DNA of 25,426 nt from JAEULH01 sp034382075 (lineage in GTDB: Bacteria; Pseudomonadota; Alphaproteobacteria; Rhodospirillales; Defluviicoccaceae), in the NCBI GenBank assembly GCA_034382075.1, contig JAXMOZ010000051.1, positions 1 to 25,426 on the forward strand, written 5' to 3'. The notes beneath the pieces were generated by a model that had not been told where the DNA came from, did no database searches, and saw nothing but the letters and a program-made list of their open reading frames with translations. Position numbers and translations under genes: made by a program. Below, piece after piece: positions 16,368 through 24,957 of this stretch (its first letter is position 1; the number at the start of each line of letters is the position of its first letter).

Positions 16368-18131
16368 ATGAGCACGAGAACGTGGGCGTCTGCGGCACTG
16401 GCGTTGGCGCTGGCTACGGCCGGGGCGGCATCCGTGCCGGCGGCGAGAGCCGGGGTCAGCGAGCAGGATCTCCTCGGCGCCGGGCAGCGGACCGACGCGG
16501 TCCTGACCTACGGCGTCGATCTCCGCAACCAGCGGTTCAGCCCGCTGGCCAAGATCACGCCCGAGAACATCAAGGACCTGGTGCCGGCGTGGTCGTTCTC
16601 CTTCGGCGGCGAGAAGCAGCGCGGCCAGGAGTCCCAGGCCATCGTCTACGACGGCATCATCTACGTCACCGGCTCCTACTCCCGGCTCTACGCCATCGAC
16701 GCCGCCACCGGCGACGAACTCTGGCAGTACGAGGCGCGGTTGCCGGAGGGCATTCTGCCCTGTTGCGACGTGATCAACCGGGGCGCCGCCATCTACGGCG
16801 ACAAGGTCTACTTCGGCACCCTGGACGCCAAGGTGGTGGCGCTGGACCGCAAGACCGGCAAGGTGGTCTGGAGCAAGAAGGTCGACGACTACAAGGAGGG
16901 CTACACCATCACCGCGGCGCCCCTGATCGTCGACGGCAAGGTGGTGATCGGCAACGCCGGCGGCGAGTTCGGCGTGGTCGGCAAGGTCCGGGCGCTGGAT
17001 GCGGAAACCGGCGAGGTCGTCTGGGAGCGGCCAACGGTCGAAGGCAACATGGGCATGCTCAACGGCAAGCCCTCGACCATGACCGGGGTGATGAACGCGA
17101 GCTGGCAGGGGGATCAGTGGAAGACCGGCGGCGGTGCACCGTGGAACGGCGTCACCTATGACCCCGAGGCAAAGCTGATCTACGCCGGTTCGGGCAACGC
17201 TTCGCCGTGGAACTCGTGGATGCGCCCGGGCGACAACCTCTACACCGCCTCGCGGCTGGCGCTGGATCCGAAGAGCGGCGAGATCGTCTGGCACTACCAG
17301 ACGACCCCCAACGACGGCTGGGACTACGACAGCATCAGCGAGTTCATCCCCTTCGACATGGAGGTGGACGGGAAGATGCTGAAGGTGGGCGCCGCCGCCG
17401 AGAAGAACGGCTTCTTCTATGTTCTCGACCGAACCAACGGCAAGCTGATCAAGGCCTTTCCCTTCGTCCACAACATCACCTGGGCCAAGGGTATCGACGA
17501 AAAGACCGGCAAGCCGAACATGGTGGCGGAGAACCGCCCGCCTGCGCCCACCGAACTCAGCGGCAACATCAAGGGGACGCCGGTGTTCACCGTGCCGTCC
17601 TTCCTCGGTGGCAAGAACTGGAACCCGATGGCCTACAGCCCCGACACCGGGCTGTTCTATGTCCCGGCGAACGAGTGGGGCATGGACATCTGGAACGAGC
17701 CGGTGACCTACAAGAAAGGCGCCGCCTTCCTCGGCGCCGGCTTCACCATCAAGCCGATCTTCGAAGACCACATCGGCGCGCTGAAGGCCATCGACCCCAA
17801 GACCGGAGAGGTCAGGTGGGAGGTGAAGAACCGGGCGCCTCTCTGGGGCGGGGTGCTCGCGACCAAGAGCGGCTTGGTCTTCACCGGGACGCCGGAGGGC
17901 TTCCTGGTCGCCTACGACGCCGAGACCGGCAAGGAGCTGTGGAAGTTCCAGACCGGCTCCGGGGTCGTCTCCTCGCCGGTGACCTGGGAACAGGACGGCG
18001 AGCAGTACATCGGCGTCACTTCGGGCTGGGGCGGCGCCGTGCCGCTTTGGGGCGGGGAGGTCGCCAGGTACGTCAAGGAGCTCAACCAGGGCGGAAGCTT
18101 CTGGGTCTTCAAGCTGCACAAAAGCTCCTGA
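16368..18131 (+). CDS. PQQ-dependent alcohol dehydrogenase, lanthanide type (ExaF/PedH-like)
   Basis: This periplasmic quinoprotein oxidises primary alcohols and passes electrons to cytochrome c. It has 587 residues: a signal peptide (about 1-28) and an eight-bladed propeller with no fused cytochrome domain. Visible active-site features are the adjacent cysteines 132-133 (LPCCDV), metal ligands Glu200 (GGEFG) and Asn277 (GSGNASPWN), the catalytic Asp319, and a further Asp321 in GWDYDS. That extra aspartate is the hallmark of lanthanide-dependent enzymes, whereas calcium enzymes usually have Ala or Ser there. Overall sequence (VVGKVRALDAETGEVVW, PGDNLYTASRLALDP) resembles ethanol-type enzymes more than XoxF methanol dehydrogenases. 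The ATG at 16368 follows GGGAGG. Substrate and metal are predicted, not shown. Confidence 0.93.
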   Translation: MSTRTWASAALALALATAGAASVPAARAGVSEQDLLGAGQRTDAVLTYGVDLRNQRFSPLAKITPENIKDLVPAWSFSFGGEKQRGQESQAIVYDGIIYVTGSYSRLYAIDAATGDELWQYEARLPEGILPCCDVINRGAAIYGDKVYFGTLDAKVVALDRKTGKVVWSKKVDDYKEGYTITAAPLIVDGKVVIGNAGGEFGVVGKVRALDAETGEVVWERPTVEGNMGMLNGKPSTMTGVMNASWQGDQWKTGGGAPWNGVTYDPEAKLIYAGSGNASPWNSWMRPGDNLYTASRLALDPKSGEIVWHYQTTPNDGWDYDSISEFIPFDMEVDGKMLKVGAAAEKNGFFYVLDRTNGKLIKAFPFVHNITWAKGIDEKTGKPNMVAENRPPAPTELSGNIKGTPVFTVPSFLGGKNWNPMAYSPDTGLFYVPANEWGMDIWNEPVTYKKGAAFLGAGFTIKPIFEDHIGALKAIDPKTGEVRWEVKNRAPLWGGVLATKSGLVFTGTPEGFLVAYDAETGKELWKFQTGSGVVSSPVTWEQDGEQYIGVTSGWGGAVPLWGGEVARYVKELNQGGSFWVFKLHKSS

Positions 18132-18149
18132 TCCGGCCGGGTCGACCAC

Positions 18150-18177
18150 GGGGCGGGCGCCCTCCCTCGTCCGCCCC
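18150..18177 (+). terminator. Possible hairpin after the alcohol dehydrogenase
   Basis: GGGGCGG (18150-18156) pairs with CCGCCCC (18171-18177) 19 bases past the stop. There is no T-run, so it may be only a partial terminator or an mRNA-stabilising hairpin. The cytochrome gene downstream could still be co-transcribed. Confidence 0.35.
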
Positions 18178-18244
18178 GCACCGGCCATCACCCGCCGCGG
18201 TCACTCGCGGCCGTTCCTCCACCATCTGCCCTGCGAGGCTCGAG

Positions 18245-18676
18245 ATGACGCAGCTGAAGTCGTCCCGCCGCACGCGCGCGCGTTCCTTCACCTTCACCTC
18301 CGCCTGCACCGCGCTCGCCTTCGCCTTCATGGTCGCGGCGATGTTTGCGGCGCCGGCGGCCGCCCAGGAGCCGGACAAGGGCGAGCGGGTGTTCAAGAAG
18401 TGCCAGGCCTGCCACGCGCTGGCCGCCGGCGAGCACACCGACAAGGGCCCGTCGCTGCACGGCATCTTCGGCCGCAAGGCCGGCACCGCCGAGGGCTACG
18501 CCACCTACTCCGAGGCGATGAAGGCGGCGAGCGTGATCTGGAGCGAGGAGACGCTGGACGCCTTCCTCGCCGACGCGCAAGGGGTCGTCCCCGGCAACAC
18601 GATGAACTTCTCGGCGCTGCGCAAGCCCGAGGACCGGGCGGCGGTCATCGCCTACCTGCGCCAGGCGACGCAGTGA
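18245..18676 (+). CDS. Class I cytochrome c (c2-like)
   Basis: This 143-residue soluble periplasmic cytochrome resembles cytochrome c2/mitochondrial cytochrome c. A signal peptide (about 1-40, ending AAPAAAQ) precedes GERVFKKCQACHAL, with the CQACH haem site near residue 57. GPSLHGIFGRKAGTAEGY and a probable axial methionine in PGNTMNFSALRKPEDR follow, then the C-terminal helix DRAAVIAYLRQA. The ATG at 18245 has GAGG 6 bases upstream. Downstream of the dehydrogenase and near the bc1 operon, it could take electrons from PedF-like cytochrome or bc1 and deliver them to an oxidase outside the window. Cytochrome cL/XoxG-type function is an alternative. Confidence 0.9.
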   Translation: MTQLKSSRRTRARSFTFTSACTALAFAFMVAAMFAAPAAAQEPDKGERVFKKCQACHALAAGEHTDKGPSLHGIFGRKAGTAEGYATYSEAMKAASVIWSEETLDAFLADAQGVVPGNTMNFSALRKPEDRAAVIAYLRQATQ

Positions 18677-18801
18677 GGCCGGGAAGGCGTGGAGCATCAA
18701 GCGGCCGCAAGAATGCTAATTTAGGGTACTATTGGCTCCTCAAATGCGCGTCCCTACATGTCCTCCGAGCGCCTTCATCAGAAAGGGCCCGGGGAGCGCC
18801 G

Positions 18802-19683
18802 ATGCCGACCATCACCAACCTCGACATCGACCTGTTGCGGACATTCGCCACCATCGCCGATGCCGGCACCTTCACCCGCGCCGGCGAACGGCTGCACCGG
18901 ACCCAGTCGACCATCAGCCTGCAGGTGAAGCGCCTCGAGGACCTGCTCGGCCGGCAGCTGATGGAGCGCAACGCCCGGATGGTCAGGCTGACGCCCGAGG
19001 GCGAGGTGCTCCTCTCCTACGCGCGGCAGATCCTCAGGACCAACGACGAGGCGGTTTCGCGTATCCGCGAGCCGGAACTCGCCGGGGTCGTTCGCCTCGG
19101 GACGCCGGAGGACTTCGCCACCACCCACCTTCCCGACGTTCTTGCCGCCTTCGCCAAGAGCCACCCTAGGATCGCGCTGGAGGTGACCTGCGACCTCACC
19201 TTGAACCTGCTTGCCCGCTTCCAGGAGGGCGAGTTCCATCTCGTGCTGGTGAAGCGCGAACCGCAGGCGGCCGCCGGCGGGGTTCGGGTCTGGCGGGAGC
19301 CGCTGGTTTGGGTGGGTAACGACCGCAGCGCGCTCGGCTCCGGCGAGCCGCTGCCGCTGGTGGTCTCGCCGCAGCCCTGTGTGTACCGCAAGCGCGCGGT
19401 GGCGGCGCTGGAGGCGGCGCACCGCGCCTGGCGCGTCGCCTACACCAGCACCAGCCTTGCCGGCTCCCAGGCGGCGGTGAAGGCGGGGCTGGGGGTGACG
19501 GTGCTGCCCAAGGACATGGTGGCGGCCGGGCTGCAGGTGTTCGGCGACAACGAGGGCCTGCCGGAACTGGAGGACACCGAGATCGCGCTTTATCAGGCGC
19601 CGGGCCCCCGGGTCCGGCCGGTGGAGCGTCTGGCCGAGCACATCGTCGTCTCGCTGGAGGTGGCGCGGGCGAAGGTGGCCTGA
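18802..19683 (+). CDS. LysR-family transcriptional regulator
   Basis: This 293-residue regulator has an N-terminal winged helix-turn-helix (about 8-65: LLRTFATIADAGTFTRAGERLHRTQSTISLQVKRLED) and a two-lobed effector-binding domain from about residue 90. The effector is not known. The ATG at 18802 has a GGGGAG site. The 125 bases upstream include an unusually AT-rich stretch (about 18713-18735) that may hold its promoter. It follows the cytochrome gene on the same strand and is convergent with the dab operon. Candidate targets are the alcohol oxidation operon or, given a LysR-type site at 24822-24853, the dab operon. Both are inferences. Confidence 0.9.
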   Translation: MPTITNLDIDLLRTFATIADAGTFTRAGERLHRTQSTISLQVKRLEDLLGRQLMERNARMVRLTPEGEVLLSYARQILRTNDEAVSRIREPELAGVVRLGTPEDFATTHLPDVLAAFAKSHPRIALEVTCDLTLNLLARFQEGEFHLVLVKREPQAAAGGVRVWREPLVWVGNDRSALGSGEPLPLVVSPQPCVYRKRAVAALEAAHRAWRVAYTSTSLAGSQAAVKAGLGVTVLPKDMVAAGLQVFGDNEGLPELEDTEIALYQAPGPRVRPVERLAEHIVVSLEVARAKVA

Positions 19684-19767
19684 GCGCCAAAGGCAAGAGC
19701 TGCGAACCGCCGGCCGAGGACGCGAAGCAAACCCGCCCGTGCCCAAGCCGACGGCCGCCGCAGGGCG

Positions 19768-20115
19768 TCAGGCTGCCGCCGGCTGGAAGTACTCCAGGCG
19801 CGAGACGGCGACGTCGGAGACGAACATCACGCCCGGGTGCTTCTCGAACATCGGCCGCAACCCCTTGAGGATCCTGCCGATGGTCTCTTCCGGCGCGACC
19901 GCGACGTAGACCACCAGGCTGCTCGTGTCGTTGAACAGCAGCTTCCCCTCGTGGAAGCCGTGGTGGCCCATCCCGGCGACGTCGCGGATCATCGTGTAGC
20001 CGGTGATCCCGGTGCGCTCCATCAGGTCGCGGACGAACTGCGCCTGGTCGCCTTTGACGATGATCTCGATTTTCTTCATCGGGTGCAGCTCGAGGGTGGT
20101 GGTGTTTTCGGCCAT
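19768..20115 (-). CDS. PII-like protein of the inorganic carbon uptake operon
   Basis: This 115-residue protein has the PII/PII-like ferredoxin-like fold: the start MKKIEIIVKGDQAQFVRDL, the GITGYTMIRDVAGMGHHG turn, a T-loop-like region (FHEGKLLFNDTSSLVVY) without the usual Tyr uridylylation context, and the C-terminal FVSDVAVSRLEYF. PII-like proteins are common next to bicarbonate transport genes, where they sense nucleotides or bicarbonate and adjust uptake. It follows dabA by 11 bases with a GAGGAG site. The ATG at 20115 is chosen for that site, although conservation begins at the later ATG (20079). Confidence 0.88.
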   Translation of the reverse strand: MAENTTTLELHPMKKIEIIVKGDQAQFVRDLMERTGITGYTMIRDVAGMGHHGFHEGKLLFNDTSSLVVYVAVAPEETIGRILKGLRPMFEKHPGVMFVSDVAVSRLEYFQPAAA

Positions 20116-20126
20116 GGTCGTTCTCC

Positions 20127-23120
20127 TCAGGCGGGGATGGTCGGGACGGGGTGAACGGGCTTGGCGGCGGCCGCGCAGCTGGGACCGGCCGGGACGGGCC
20201 CGGCCGCTCCGGCCAAGGAACCGACGACGGTCACGTCCTCGGGCACATCCTCCGGCGCATTCTCGGACGCCGCCGGCACCTTCGGCGTCACGTCGCTCCA
20301 GGTGCGGCCGCGGCGGTAGCGCAGGAACCGGCCGGTCTCGGGGTTGATGACCAAGAGCGCCACCCATTCGTTGTCGAACAGCCGCTGCAGGATGGTGTTC
20401 CTGGCAATCAGCGTCGCCAGCCGCGCCACAGGCGCCATCACCACCGTCATCAGCCGCAGCGGCTCGTGGTACGGCTGGCCCTCCGCCGCCATCACCGACT
20501 GCCACGGCAGCCCGGCCATGAGGTCGCTGGCGTTGCCCTGCATCACCCCGATCTTGCCGGTGACGTTGAGGGTGATCTTGTTGCCGCTGCCGTAATGCTC
20601 GTTGTCGACGGTGGAGAAGTAGTACTGACAGTTGATCCACTGGGCGACGACCATGGGTGCCGTCAGGATGATCTCCAGCGACTTCGCGTCCTCGTCGATC
20701 CGCCAGTCGTAGGAGTGGAGGAAGCAGCGGCCCTCCAGGTCGGTCGACGCGGTCAGCGACCTGGGGCCGACGATGAAGGCGGCGTTGCGGGCAAGCCCCC
20801 ACTCCGGGCGCACCTGCGCCCAGTCGAGGCTGCGCTCGGCCACGTGGACGTCGTCACCGGCATGGTCGCCGGCGTTGTCGTCGCCCGCTTCGGGAAGCCG
20901 CTTCCTCCGGTTCGCGGCGTTGATCCGCCGGGCCTGGGCGAGATCGCGCTGCAGGCGCGCCAGCGGCACCCGGTGGCTCTTGGGGACCCTGTCGAGGTTG
21001 AAGATGGTCACCTCGTCGGTGGTGGTGTTGTGCTCGGCGGCGAGGAACAGGGTCGAGGCGGGAATGTCGACCCCCTGCTCGGCCAACAACGCGCGCACCT
21101 CCGGGCGGTTGAAGATCGCCGCCATCACCCGGGCGTTGGGGCCGCCGTGGTTGCCGCCGCAGGCGCCGCAGTCCAGCGCCGCCGCGTAAGGGTTGTTGGT
21201 CGAGGTGCTGCCGTGGGCGCAGAGCACCACGAGCTCGGCGAAGGGCTCCGACAGGCCCATGATCTTCGCCCCCGCTGCGGCATAGAACGCCTGCTCTTCG
21301 ACCGTCAGCCCCCACAGGTCCTCGGTCTCGTGGCCATGGCCGTTGCCGCAAGAAGATGTCTTCGGCGTCAGGTCGAGCACCGGCGACAGCGCCACCTGCG
21401 GCTGCAGCCGCTGCTTGAAGGCCAGCACCGAGCGGCCATAGCCGAGGGGGGCAACGGTCCGCCCGGCAAAGGCGATCCCGGACAGCGCGCCGACGGACTC
21501 GACGAAGGCGAAGGGGGCGGCGATGTTGCTCTTTAACGCGGTGGTCAGGCTCTTGTAGCGACGCTCCGCGGCGACGCCCGCCAGGTGCCTCCTGGCGCAG
21601 GCCGCGGCGTCGGGAGTGGGTGTCTCGGTCACGTCGTGGCGAGGCTGGAGCAGCACCGGGCAAAGGTCCGCCGAAGCGTCGCCGGCGAACGGCACGAAGC
21701 GGATCGGGATGCCGAAGAACCCGGCGAAGCCGTAGGTCTCGTAGGCGCCGACCTGCTCCAGCGCCCGGCGGAACGGCTCCGAGCGGACGTCGATGCAGAA
21801 GACCAGCTGCGCCCGCGCCTCGGGCTTCTCGAGCGCGCCGCCGCCGAGCTTGACCGCCGCCGGCGCCAGGGCGGCGGCAAGGTGGTCGCGGTAGGTCTCT
21901 TCCGCCGCCTCGAGCCAAACCTCGGCGTGGCGCTCCTCGGGCCAGGCCTGGATCAGGTCGAGGACCGCCTGCACCTCGTCGGGCGTCGCCTGGTCGATGC
22001 TCCGCGGCGACAGCCGCAGCTGCCGGGCGAGATGGTGCAGGCGCGCTGCCGGCGACGCCGCCGCGGCCGGGGCAACCTTGCCCCTGCCGCCAGCAGCCGT
22101 CCGCGCCAAGCGGGTCCCGATTGCGCCGACGGTGGGCTGGCAGCCCAGGTGCTTGTTGGCGTAGCCCGCGATCAGCGCCTGCTCGATGCTGAGGCGGATG
22201 GCGAGGTACTCGACCAGGTCGGCCGGGTGCTTCTTCTGCCAGGCGTAGTTGGGGCTGTCGGCGCGCCACTTGATGAAGCCGGCCCAGCCGGGAAGGGCGG
22301 CGAGATGCGCCCGCAGGCAGGCTTCGCTCTCCGCCTCGGCGATGCCCATCGCGTCGAGGATCGAGACGATGCAGGCGTCGGCGGAGGCCGGCAGCGCCGC
22401 GATCATCTCGGCCAAGCCCGCGGTGCTGGCGTCATGGGCGGCGAGCCTCCGCCAGGCGGCGAAGAAGCCGGCCTCCCGTCCGGGCATGGGCACGGCGGCC
22501 TGCCCCTCGTCGAGGAAGGCGGCGCACCACTTGATCGCCTGACGGTTGATCTCGGCGGCAAGGCGCGTTCCCGAAACGCGGTCGATCCAGCCGGCGACGG
22601 TTTCCCGCTCCGGCCGCCACTGCCGCCAGTCCTCGGCGTCGCTGCCGCGTGCCGCGCCATGCCGATGCTGGAGCGCGGCCACCGCCGCCCGCGCCGCCTC
22701 GCCGAGCGCGTTGGCTGGTGGCGAATGGGCCGGCGCCGGGCCGTGGGCGATGTGGGCGAAGAGGATGTCGTCCGTCGCCAGGGTCTTGTCGCCGAAGCCG
22801 AAGGTCGCCGGCGTTCCGGCGAGCCGGCGCTGGATCGCAGCCTCGACGGCGGCGGCGGCGATCTCGCCTTTGGCGTAGCGCCTGCGGTACTCGTGCGCCG
22901 GCCGGTAGCCGCGGCCGCCGAACAGCACCTCCCCCTCCTTCACCGCCTCCTCGAAGGGCAGCCCCTCGAACCCCTGCAGCGGGTTGCAGGCGATGAAGGT
23001 CTTGAGCGGCCAGACCGGGGCGATGGCGTCGGCGGCGTTGCGGACCCGGGAGCGGATCTGCAGGCTGGCGGCGGCGGCGCTGGCGTCGGTGCTGAGGGTG
23101 ACGGCGGCGGCTTCTGACAT
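20127..23120 (-). CDS. dabA: DabA, carbonic-anhydrase-like subunit of DIC transporter
   Basis: DabA (formerly UPF0753/DUF2309) is the cytoplasmic subunit that is thought to hydrate CO2 to bicarbonate, driven by the membrane partner DabB. The 997-residue protein shows the zinc site of beta-carbonic-anhydrase type: Cys442 and Asp444 in FCIDVRSEPF, and His636 with Cys651 in CAHGSTSTNNPYAAALDCG. The 15-residue His-to-Cys spacing is as known for the family. The N-terminal PLKTFIACNPLQGFE and the C-terminal NCQYYFSTVDNEHYGSG are also family hallmarks. The ATG at 23120 has AGAGG 8 bases upstream. The GTG at 23189 would overlap the dabB stop (GTGA) but adds low-complexity residues. Confidence 0.96.
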   Translation of the reverse strand: MSEAAAVTLSTDASAAAASLQIRSRVRNAADAIAPVWPLKTFIACNPLQGFEGLPFEEAVKEGEVLFGGRGYRPAHEYRRRYAKGEIAAAAVEAAIQRRLAGTPATFGFGDKTLATDDILFAHIAHGPAPAHSPPANALGEAARAAVAALQHRHGAARGSDAEDWRQWRPERETVAGWIDRVSGTRLAAEINRQAIKWCAAFLDEGQAAVPMPGREAGFFAAWRRLAAHDASTAGLAEMIAALPASADACIVSILDAMGIAEAESEACLRAHLAALPGWAGFIKWRADSPNYAWQKKHPADLVEYLAIRLSIEQALIAGYANKHLGCQPTVGAIGTRLARTAAGGRGKVAPAAAASPAARLHHLARQLRLSPRSIDQATPDEVQAVLDLIQAWPEERHAEVWLEAAEETYRDHLAAALAPAAVKLGGGALEKPEARAQLVFCIDVRSEPFRRALEQVGAYETYGFAGFFGIPIRFVPFAGDASADLCPVLLQPRHDVTETPTPDAAACARRHLAGVAAERRYKSLTTALKSNIAAPFAFVESVGALSGIAFAGRTVAPLGYGRSVLAFKQRLQPQVALSPVLDLTPKTSSCGNGHGHETEDLWGLTVEEQAFYAAAGAKIMGLSEPFAELVVLCAHGSTSTNNPYAAALDCGACGGNHGGPNARVMAAIFNRPEVRALLAEQGVDIPASTLFLAAEHNTTTDEVTIFNLDRVPKSHRVPLARLQRDLAQARRINAANRRKRLPEAGDDNAGDHAGDDVHVAERSLDWAQVRPEWGLARNAAFIVGPRSLTASTDLEGRCFLHSYDWRIDEDAKSLEIILTAPMVVAQWINCQYYFSTVDNEHYGSGNKITLNVTGKIGVMQGNASDLMAGLPWQSVMAAEGQPYHEPLRLMTVVMAPVARLATLIARNTILQRLFDNEWVALLVINPETGRFLRYRRGRTWSDVTPKVPAASENAPEDVPEDVTVVGSLAGAAGPVPAGPSCAAAAKPVHPVPTIPA

Positions 23121-23185
23121 GTCTCGAACCTCTTCTGCTGCGGTGGGCTCTTGCCCCAGGGGCGGGGCGGCTGGGGGTGCGGCGG

Positions 23186-24766
23186 TCACCCCGGGTTGCG
23201 GACCAGGGTCAGGTCGTCGCCGGCCTGGGTGGTGCTGGCGTTGAGCAGGCGGACGTAGGCGGCGTCGGACAGCCGGGAGACGGACCGCGAGCCGGCGCCG
23301 GCTCCACTCGCCTGCCGGAGGTGGCCTGCGAGGCCGACCAGGAAGGCCGCGGCGAAGGCTGCGGCGACCAGGCCGTGGATCCAGCCGAAGGCAATGGCCG
23401 GGGCGGCGATGGTATCGGCGAGGATGGCCTCGACCGCGGTCAGGCCGGCGGCGTAGATCACCGCAGCTATGACGATCGCGGACATCGCCCGGGCCAGCGC
23501 GCCGAGGCGGAGGCCGCCCGATGCCAGCGCCGCCGCCCCCGCCTGCATCGCCGCGAGGAAGGCGAAGATCAGCAGGATGGCGGTCGCGGCGGTGCCAAGC
23601 TCGGTCTTGCCGGAGATGAGGGCGAAGGCGCCGGCGCCGACGATGCCGGCCGCGGCCAGCAGCGGCAGGGCGATCAGCCCGGGAGCGGCGCGATCGTCAT
23701 GCTGGCCGGCCTTTGGGCCTTCCAGGGCCGAGCCGGCGCCCAGGAACAGGGTCGCCTTGAACAGGCCGTGGGCGACGAGGTGGTAGATGGCGGCGGCGAA
23801 GGCGCCGAGCCCGCACTGCATCAGCATGAAGCCCATCTGCCCCATGGTCGAGCACCCGAGCATCCTCTTGACGTCGCTCTGCACCAGCATCAGCGCGGTG
23901 CCGAGGAAGGCGGTGACGGCGCCAAGGACGAAGATGCCGGTGAGCAGCGCCGGAACCTCGGCATAGAGGTGGGCGAAGCGGGCGAGCAGGATGCCGCCGG
24001 CATTGACCAGGCCGGCGTGCATCAGCGCGGACACCGGCGTCGGCGCGTTCATCGAGCCCAGCAGCCACTGGTGCAGCGGGAAGATCGCCGAGCGGGCCAT
24101 GGCGGCGACCACGATCAGGCACAGCGCGATGGCGAACAGCGGCAGCTCGACCCCGGCGATGCTCCAGGACTGGGCGGCGAGCGCACCGGCGGCGGCGGAG
24201 ATGGCGGGGAGGCTGGTGGTTCCGGCGGCGACAGCCAGCAGGACCAGGCCGGCGAGCAGCGCCGCGTCGCCGATCGCAAACGTGGCGAACGCCCGCCTGG
24301 ACGAGGCCCGCGCCGCCGGCCAATCGCGGCGGTGGCCGATCAGCCGGACCAGGGCGTAGCCGGTCAGGAGCCAGGCGAGCGCAAGAACGACCAGGTTCTG
24401 CGCCAGCACCACGGCGATGACCGCGGCGGTGATCACCCCGAGCCAGCCGCAGAAGGCGCCCAGCGCCGGGTCGGTCTGCATGTACCGGCGCGAAAAGCTG
24501 TGCACCAGGGCGCTGACCAGGCCCACGGCAAGAGCCATCAGCGCGCCGAGCGCGTCGATGCCGATCGGGCCGGGGGTCGCTGGCAGGGTGCCCGTGATGC
24601 TCAGGACCAGGGCCACGCCGGCAAGGGCCACCGCCGCCCAGAGCAGGCGGATGTTGACCTTGAGGCTCGATCCGGCGAGCCGGTCCCCGGCGGCGAAGGC
24701 CAGCCCGCCGCTGATCAGCGGCAGGGCGATGATGCCGATGGCGAGCGCGATGCCGATTGTTGTCAT
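23186..24766 (-). CDS. dabB: DabB, membrane subunit of DIC transporter (NuoL-like)
   Basis: DabB is a proton-conducting membrane protein related to NuoL/MrpA antiporter-like subunits of complex I. With DabA it couples the cation gradient to one-way conversion of CO2 to bicarbonate. The 526-residue protein is almost wholly hydrophobic, with about 13-14 helices. The core motif ARSAIFPLHQWLLGSMNAPTP, then SALMHAGLVNAGG (about 224-258), matches the proton-channel family, and VQSDVKRMLGCSTMGQMGFM follows. The ATG at 24766 has AGGGGA about 8 bases upstream, and an earlier in-frame start would add a polar leader. It is the first gene of dabB-dabA-PII, and no complex I genes adjoin it, which excludes NuoL itself. 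Confidence 0.94.
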   Translation of the reverse strand: MTTIGIALAIGIIALPLISGGLAFAAGDRLAGSSLKVNIRLLWAAVALAGVALVLSITGTLPATPGPIGIDALGALMALAVGLVSALVHSFSRRYMQTDPALGAFCGWLGVITAAVIAVVLAQNLVVLALAWLLTGYALVRLIGHRRDWPAARASSRRAFATFAIGDAALLAGLVLLAVAAGTTSLPAISAAAGALAAQSWSIAGVELPLFAIALCLIVVAAMARSAIFPLHQWLLGSMNAPTPVSALMHAGLVNAGGILLARFAHLYAEVPALLTGIFVLGAVTAFLGTALMLVQSDVKRMLGCSTMGQMGFMLMQCGLGAFAAAIYHLVAHGLFKATLFLGAGSALEGPKAGQHDDRAAPGLIALPLLAAAGIVGAGAFALISGKTELGTAATAILLIFAFLAAMQAGAAALASGGLRLGALARAMSAIVIAAVIYAAGLTAVEAILADTIAAPAIAFGWIHGLVAAAFAAAFLVGLAGHLRQASGAGAGSRSVSRLSDAAYVRLLNASTTQAGDDLTLVRNPG

Positions 24767-24821
24767 TGTCCAGTCCCCTGGTCGCCCGTGTTTGTGACGA
24801 TCCGGAGAATGGATGCGGTGC

Positions 24822-24853
24822 AACAATCAGGGAAATGAATTGTTCAGATACAA
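24822..24853. promoter_or_regulatory. Candidate LysR-type site upstream of dab operon
   Basis: AACAAT (24822-24827) faces ATTGTT (24839-24844) across 11 bases. The right arm overlaps TTGT-N6-ACAA (24840-24853), which fits the T-N11-A pattern of LysR-family binding sites. The cluster lies 56-87 bases before the dabB ATG in a locally AT-rich stretch, a suitable place for activator binding. Confidence 0.45.
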
Positions 24854-24957
24854 ACCATGCGTCATCCAAATGATCCAGCGCGCGCCGCTCGACCGGTGGA
24901 TCCGGTGCACGCTGCCGACGTCACGAAGAGGACAGCGCCGAGGAGCCACTGCGCCGC

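Noticed and set aside
16359..18191. Minus-strand open frame of 610 codons opposite the alcohol dehydrogenase
   Set aside because: Biased Val/Asp/Gly/Arg composition without family features. The plus strand encodes a complete quinoprotein.
21585..23117. Long plus-strand open frame opposite dabA
   Set aside because: Antisense to the conserved DabA coding sequence, with no recognisable domain and no ribosome site.
23186..24766. NADH dehydrogenase subunit NuoL as the identity of the membrane protein
   Set aside because: It is too short for NuoL, has no other nuo genes beside it, and is directly linked to dabA.
23177..24838. Long plus-strand open frame (553 codons) opposite dabB
   Set aside because: Composed of Gly/Arg/Glu-rich low-complexity sequence and antisense to a clear DabB. 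It is a shadow caused by high GC and codon bias.
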